Shown here: in pieces, positions 58,806-64,000 of the stretch
Numbering within the stretch: position 1 is the first letter of the stretch
Layout of the letters: each line of letters begins with the position of its first letter
Assembly (NCBI GenBank): GCA_039545355.1
Contig: BCJJ01000002.1
Coordinates: 893,956-957,955 of the forward strand
Direction: 5' to 3'
Source: Trichosporon coremiiforme
Lineage: Eukaryota > Basidiomycota > Tremellomycetes > Trichosporonales > Trichosporonaceae
Length of the DNA stretch: 64,000 nucleotides
Made by a program: the position numbers and the translations under genes
Notes under the pieces: generated by a model
The model's input: the letters and a program-made list of their open reading frames with translations, nothing else
The model's database searches: none
What the model was told of the DNA's origin: nothing

Positions 58806-60917
58806 ATGACGGTAGTTGTGCACACGACGCCGCCACTCGACAACCTTCCCGCCAGCGACGGCGAGTCCCTCCGTCTTCTCGGAACGCTGAAGCTGGCCGG
58901 CGTCAACGCTGACACGCGGACGGCAGGCTGGGGTTCCAATGGTGAGTCGGTTTGCGCCTTCTCTGTATTGCGAGGGAAGAAAGGGAGATGTCACAGTTGC
59001 GGGATTTGTCGTGTTCAGCTGGCTTTGAGCTGCGCAGACGTTGCTATCCAGCTCGCTCGGGTCACCTTCCAGCTGTACGCTTCTACCTCTTCCTTCCAAA
59101 CCCTCATCTTCCCTGCCCTTCCTCCCGCGTCTTCCTCGCTCAGCTCCTCCTACTCAGCTGGTACTTCGCTTCCCAGCTGGCGTCTTCACTTTCAGCTGAG
59201 CGGGGAAGACAACTCTCCACAGCTAGACGTTCTTTGTAAGCTGACTCCCAGGCAAGCCATACGTAACCGTCGACAAGCAGCCGATTCTGGCGGCGCAGTT
59301 GAGCTCGATCCCCGGATATGAGGACCCCGATGCTGGGCTTGACGCGGAAAAGCGCGCCGACGCTGGTGTCTGGGATGCTTATGTCGAGGAGACGGTTGTT
59401 GACCTTGTCGTGAGTATACTCACGCCCTCCCTCTGTCCCCTTTCCCCTCATCCTCCGGCTAGCTCGCATTTCCTTTCGCATGAGCTCGTGGCTGGCTTCG
59501 CTGAGCTCCTTTATTCTTGTTTTTGAGCTCGCATTTTCTCCTTGACTAGCTCACGGTCTTCCCTTTACCCTCTCACTTCTGCCCTGGCTCGCATAAGTCT
59601 TGTTGTGCCCGCTTTCTATGACCGCATCACCTCGCTGACCCCAGAACCACACTCTCTACTCCCTTCCCCCGAACTGGCCACATCTCGCGACGGCGCAGCT
59701 CGCCACCCTCTCCTTCCCCATGACGCAGTATGTGCCTGACCGCCTGCGCTCTATCCATGCGGCGAGGCTGAAGCATGTCGGTCTTTGGGGCCTTGGTGGC
59801 GTGCACGACGGTGACCTGAAGGAGGAAGACCAGAAGCGCCTCGACGAGTCCTTCGTCGTCGGTCCCGCCGGCACCAAGGTCCCACGCAAGTGGAGCGGCT
59901 GGCACGCGGGACGCGAGATCGCTGAGCGTCGCCGCAAATTTGGCGAGAAGGAGCTGGGCAAGCGCTACGACGCCGCGTTCGCGCCGCTCGTGCGCAAGCT
60001 CGGCAAGGGCAAGTTCTTCTACGGATCTAAGTGAGTCCCGTAGCTTCCGCAGTCCTGAACTTCTAGCTGACCGCAGGCCGTGCTCCCTCGATGTCGCGCT
60101 CTGGGCTCAGCTGACGCTCGCACTGGACACGAAGCTCCCGAACCAGCTCCTCGGCACGTACCTGAGGGACAACTGCCAGGAGCTCGTCAAGCACCAGCAC
60201 CGCGTGCAGAAGGCTCTCTTCCCTTCTGGCTGGCCCACGCGCCTTCCCCCGCCGATGCCGCCGACGTTCGTCGAGACGGTCCGCACGACGGTCAATGGCT
60301 GGTGGCCCTTTGCCACCAAGGCGACGACCACTGCGACCGCCGAGCCCACCGCCCCCGAGGATGCGCGCAAGAGGGCCGAGGAGCAGAAGTTCAAGTACGC
60401 GCGCTGGGCATGGTTCGCCGGGGCCTCTGCGGCTCTGATTGGCTACGTCCTCCTGTCCGGCATTGTGACATTCGACTTTGGCGACGACGAGGAATGGGAC
60501 GAAGAACTCTGGGAGGAGCTCGAGGAGGAGATGGCCGAGGAGGAGATGGAGGAGGTCGCCGAGGCGCTTGAGGAGCGGCGGCCGACGTCGCGTCTGCCCG
60601 TGTGGGATGACGATGAGGAGGAGGGCGAAGGCGAGCGCAGTGAGCAGAGCCAGCCCAGCGGCGAGCCTGAGTCCAAATCCTCGGGCTCCAGCTCAGGCTC
60701 GGAATCTGAGAAGCCGAGCGGTCGGAGCAGCGGCGGCCTCCCGGTGTGGGAGGACGGAGAGGATGAGCGCGAGCAGGGGCAGGAGCAGAAGCAGGAGCAG
60801 AATCCCAAGAAGAAGGCGGAGGTCAGCGACCAGACCGACCCGGGGCCGCTGAACGGAGAGCCGAGCATGGATGAGGAGATCATTGACGATTTTGACCCGG
60901 CGACGTTGGAGGGATGA
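58806..60917 (+). CDS. SAM37/metaxin-like mitochondrial outer-membrane protein
   Basis: Exons 58806-58941, 59252-59409, 59645-60030 and 60077-60917 give 506 aa. Metaxin/Sam37 proteins are cytosolic-facing GST-fold subunits of the sorting and assembly machinery that inserts beta-barrel proteins. Seen: an N-terminal thioredoxin-like part (AGWGSNGKPYVTVDKQPILA); the C-terminal helical GST part with KFFYGSKPCSLDVALWAQL, the typical metaxin block; one hydrophobic segment at about 337-359 (WAWFAGASAALIGYVLLSGI), which fits a tail anchor; and an unusually long acidic, Ser/Glu/Asp-rich tail after it (about 145 residues). The first two introns are long (310 and 235 nt). The exact gene symbol is not certain. 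A TCACGTGA lies about 91 bp upstream of the ATG. Confidence 0.82.
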
Positions 60918-61392
60918 GCCCGACGCGGCGAAGCCGTGGAGGGCTTCTCAGCGTGGACAGAGGAAGACAGTAGAACAACGCACATATGCATACTCATCTC
61001 TTGCTATCTGCCGTGCATCAAAGTCCCAGGATTCTGTGGATGGGGTAGAAGAATGAGATGCCACAGAAGAACCGGACATGCCTCAAAGTCCGTCCAAGTA
61101 ATGTCCGCCGCCCTGGCCGCAGCCCCGTTTTCCGCAACCGTTGCATCAGCGTGCAGACAACATTGTCTGATGTCCGCTACATGTTCGCGTCAGTGTACAC
61201 GCCAGCGCACCGCGTCAGTCTGTCAACACGCCATCCAACAGCCGCGGTGTCATTAAATGTCAGACAAGGGATCAGTTTAGCAGCAAGGATAGTGAACAGA
61301 GTGGAATGCAGTGATTTCAACAAAATGATCCGCGTGATACTGAGTTACAAATGAACGCCCTGTGCGCTCTTGCAGCGCTTCAAGCTCGCGCA
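60918..61392. other. Convergent intergenic region SAM37-like/MGR2
   Basis: 475 bp of 3' flank. No gene or motif is recognised. Confidence 0.45.
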
Positions 61393-62158
61393 TTAAAGCT
61401 GGCGGGCAAGCTTCTCGGCGTGCGCACGACGGAAGGCAGCGCGGTACGGCTCGGTCGCGACCTTGGCGTACGGCGAGGTGCCGGCGGGGAGGGCGTGGCG
61501 CGCGTCTGTCCTGATAATCTGTATGTCAGCTCAGTCCTTCTAAGAAGCTTAGGAGGGGACGGGGGACGGGGAGCGTTTCCCGTCGGACAAGGATGCTCGC
61601 TCGTCGTCTGCAGTTCCCGCAGACCCAGGCGGCGATCGCAAGCCGTCGGAGCTTGTTGGTTCTCATGACCCCCCCAGTCTGGCCGTAGTGCTCCCCTCGA
61701 CTTCGGCCCGGCGGCCGAAGTATCGCGGCGTACTCACAGATCCAATGCTCATGAAGAAACCGAAAGTTGCCGCAGACGAGAGCATGTACTGCGACAGGGT
61801 GGCGAGGGCGCCGCGCGGGCCGGGGCCGCCACGGAGAATCGAGAACGAGCCAAAGATGAAGCCGATCGTGAGGCCGACACCGGTGCCCATGAGCGCGCCC
61901 ATCTTCACTGCGGATGTTAGCTAAGACAGGAAGTGTGGCAGCTGCGAGGTCTGGCCTGCCTGTGCCGCTGCTCCTGCTGTCCGGCGGAACCAGGCGGAAA
62001 TATCAACAACAAGTTGAGGATATGGTCCGCCGATACGAACAGTAGTAGTAGCGCGCTAGGCAAAGCGGCAACCACCCTCACACACCAGCTTTCAGTGTCC
62101 GCTACTCACTCTTGTCAAAGTTGGAGCCGCCGGCGGTCGTGCTGGGAGGAGGAGGCAT
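61393..62158 (-). CDS. MGR2: Mgr2/Romo1 family subunit of the TIM23 translocase
   Basis: Exons 62158-62110, 61907-61738 and 61518-61393 give 114 aa. Mgr2 couples Tim21 to the inner-membrane TIM23 complex and gates lateral release of preproteins. The core is nearly invariant: KMGALMGTGVGLTIGFIFG, then FSILRGGPGPRGAL, SQYMLSSAATFGFFMSIGS. It forms two transmembrane helices with GxxxG spacing. The first exon encodes a Pro-rich start (MPPPPSTTAGGSNFDK). The last exon adds a polar tail ending KLARQL. Both introns are long for this genome (202 and 219 nt) yet keep the CTRAC-CAG ending. It is divergent from RTC1. Confidence 0.94.
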
Positions 62159-62521
62159 GATGGCTGTTTGTTTTCGAGTTACGCTGCGTTCAGTTAACTC
62201 AACACCTCGTCGAAACCACAGCTCCTCGGCATACTCACGAAAGGGTCAATGTCGGGTTGCAAGAACAGGACGACTCTCGTCCTTGGCTGTGGGTTTGCCT
62301 GTGATGGGTGGGTGGAAAAGCCATCACGTGACAGTGTGCCTGAACAGCGACTTTTCCTGAGATTACAAATGGCGGGCCGCGAATTACACACACGACTAAG
62401 CATGCAGTTGTTATCAGCTACATACGGCGTGCGACGTCACTCACCAGAACCGTTCTGGAAGCTAACGAGCGATCGCAACAACTCCTGCACCTTCAACAAC
62501 AACAGACGCCATGATCCAGCA
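62159..62521. promoter_or_regulatory. Divergent promoter MGR2/RTC1
   Basis: 363 bp with TCACGTGA at 62324-62331, about 170 bp from the MGR2 start and 190 bp from the RTC1 start. Confidence 0.45.
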
Positions 62522-64000
62522 ATGAACCGCATCGCGACAGTGTTATACCCGTGAGACACGCCCGCGTGCAGTACTGACGGCTAGGGGCTCCGAGGCGTCC
62601 TCGACGCCCGCGCACGATAGCGCGCGTGACGTCTCACCCGCGCGATCGTCGCCCTTTCCTCCCGGTCCCTCTGGTCCGCCCTTCCCCCTCAGCATCAACG
62701 TGCCCAACGCAGCCAAGAGCATCTACGATGATCCTCGCGCGATTCGCTTCCCGTCTCCCCCTCCCGTGCTCCTGCAGGCGGACTCAACGACGCCACACGC
62801 CTCGCCCGCCGGCACACTCACGCTTTCCAAGAACGGAATGACGAGCAGATCGGCCAGCCGCTCACATAGAAACAGCATCAACTCCTCGACAAACAGCAAC
62901 GAAGCAGGAAGCTCGAGCTTCGCCAGCCGTACCTCTGGGTCGCGCACTAGCTCCCCGGCACCGATACCGGATCGCTCGCTGCGTGTCAACCTTATGCAGG
63001 CCGCGCAGCCGAAACTGAGCCACAAGTCTCGCGCAGGCACACCGGCGCCGGCTGGCTCGGGGAGGCTGACGAGCATGGCGAAAGGACCGCCGAGCCGCTT
63101 CGCCGTAGGCGGCGGGCAGTGTGAGCTACGATGTACACTCCGTCCAACTGACGCCAGACCTCCGCGTGCTCCAGATTACGGATCCCGAGGGATCAATACC
63201 GCTCGCCGCCCAGGCGACGCCGCGCAAGGTCAGCGGTCGCCAGCCCAGTGCACCGTTTGCTCGCGGACCCGGCGGATCCACCGTCAGCGAGGTGGTGAAC
63301 CTGTGGAAGGGCTCGTGGTCCATCGGCAAGGGTGTGAACGCCGTCGACTGGGCGACAGGCAGTACGTCTCAGCTTCACAGATGCCAGGCAAACTAACACC
63401 AGACTATGATAGCAAGGTGTTAACAGCCACGCCCAGTGGAAGCTTCCTGATCTTCGACGTTAACCGGGGCAAGCTCGAGCGCGAGGTCAGCAGCGGGACG
63501 CCGCGGCCCATGAACGCGATCAAGACGTGCAAGTCGTCGGCGCAGGGCCACCTGATCCTGACTGGTGGAACGGAGGGGCAGGCGCGGCTGTGGGACCTGC
63601 GCGACCCCGACCCGGTCAGCCGCAAGTACTACAAGCACAATGCGCCCGTGACGGCGCTGGAGTTCTGCCCCGACGAACACCACCAGTTCGTCGTCGGCAC
63701 CGAGGCCGGCGGGCTGTTCCGGTACGACTACCGCGTACCCGCAAAGGCAATCGGCAAAGTGTGGGGTGCGCACGGGTCGCGGGCCGTGCATGACCTGAAG
63801 TGGAAGGTCGGTGGCGAGGACTGGGACCAGACGGGGCAGGGCTGGATGGCGAGCGCGGGTGCCGACCGCACCGTACAGATCTGGGACATGGCACTGCCAT
63901 GGGAGAAGGGCTCGACGCCGGTGCACACGCTGCACACGGCGTATCCCATCCGCTACGTTGACTGGCGTCCGGTGCACCCGACCGAGCTGCTTGTCGTCCC
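62522..64000 (+). CDS. RTC1: Rtc1/WDR24, SEACAT/GATOR2 subunit (5' part)
   Basis: Exons 62522-62550, 62585-63120, 63158-63361 and 63403 to beyond the right edge; 455 codons are inside the window. Rtc1 is a WD40 and RING subunit of the SEACAT/GATOR2 complex, which counteracts Iml1-Npr2-Npr3 and so keeps TORC1 active. After a 10-residue first exon, residues up to about 200 are disordered and Ser/Pro-rich. The propeller starts near 235: VNAVDWATG, then KVLTATPSGSFLIFDV, GHLILTGGTEGQARLWDL, PVTALEFCPDEHHQFVVGTE and GWMASAGADRTVQIWDM, then YPIRYVDWRP. The C-terminal RING part lies outside. The start rests on the spliced frame across a 34-nt intron, and is less certain than the rest. Confidence 0.87.

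Overview
The window is nuclear DNA of a GC-rich basidiomycete yeast, most likely a tremellomycete of the Trichosporonales or Cryptococcus type. This rests on the gene content (SPC98/GCP3, SEA-complex genes, endosulfine, fungal Srs2 and Mgr2), on very dense introns of mostly 33-46 nt with donors GTRNG(T/C), branch sites (A/G)(A/G)CTRAC and acceptors NCAG, and on pyrimidine-rich leaders before several start codons. No mobile element, rRNA or CRISPR array was recognised. The species assignment is an inference.

I read 23 protein-coding genes and one tRNA gene; in every complete model the exon lengths sum to a multiple of three. Left edge (1-1.75 kb): an intron-rich region without a recognisable protein, then an intron-containing tRNA-Ser(UGA). 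1.7-17 kb: TSR3 (18S rRNA acp-transferase, -), GCP3/Spc98 gamma-tubulin complex subunit (+), MTQ1/HemK release-factor methyltransferase (-), IML1 GATOR1/SEACIT subunit (+), an RS-tailed CCHC zinc-knuckle protein (-), histone H1 (+). 18-31 kb: eIF4A-III/Fal1 helicase (-), SF3A3 splicing factor (+), AIP1 actin regulator (-), VMS1 peptidyl-tRNA hydrolase (-), calmodulin (+), Srs2-type DNA helicase (+). 31.7-42 kb: a large coiled-coil protein of unknown function (+), a 1.5 kb gap holding a minisatellite, endosulfine IGO1 (-), and a 4 kb gap. 42-64 kb: an ABCC transporter (+), GCN20 (-), histidyl-tRNA synthetase with a mitochondrial start (-), a phospholipase D (-), AP-3 beta (+), a SAM37/metaxin-like protein (+), MGR2 of the TIM23 translocase (-), and the start of RTC1/WDR24 (+), which runs off the right edge.

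The genes are not an operon or a biosynthetic cluster. Themes do recur: nutrient signalling (IML1, IGO1, RTC1, GCN20), mitochondrial biogenesis (MTQ1, SAM37, MGR2, the mitochondrial HisRS form), RNA processing (TSR3, FAL1, SF3A3, the RS protein) and translation quality control (VMS1, HTS1). Neighbours often share short divergent promoters, several with a CACGTG core about 90-190 bp from a start codon.

The least ordinary signal is in the introns. Many donors read GTNAGCT and many branch sites AGCTRAY, so donor and branch are nearly complementary. This class is concentrated in SRS2 and in the unexplained left-end region, where intron-exon units of about 80 bp appear tandemly duplicated. Fal1 and calmodulin carry exons of only 7-12 nt, and the calmodulin stop codon is an exon beginning of its own.
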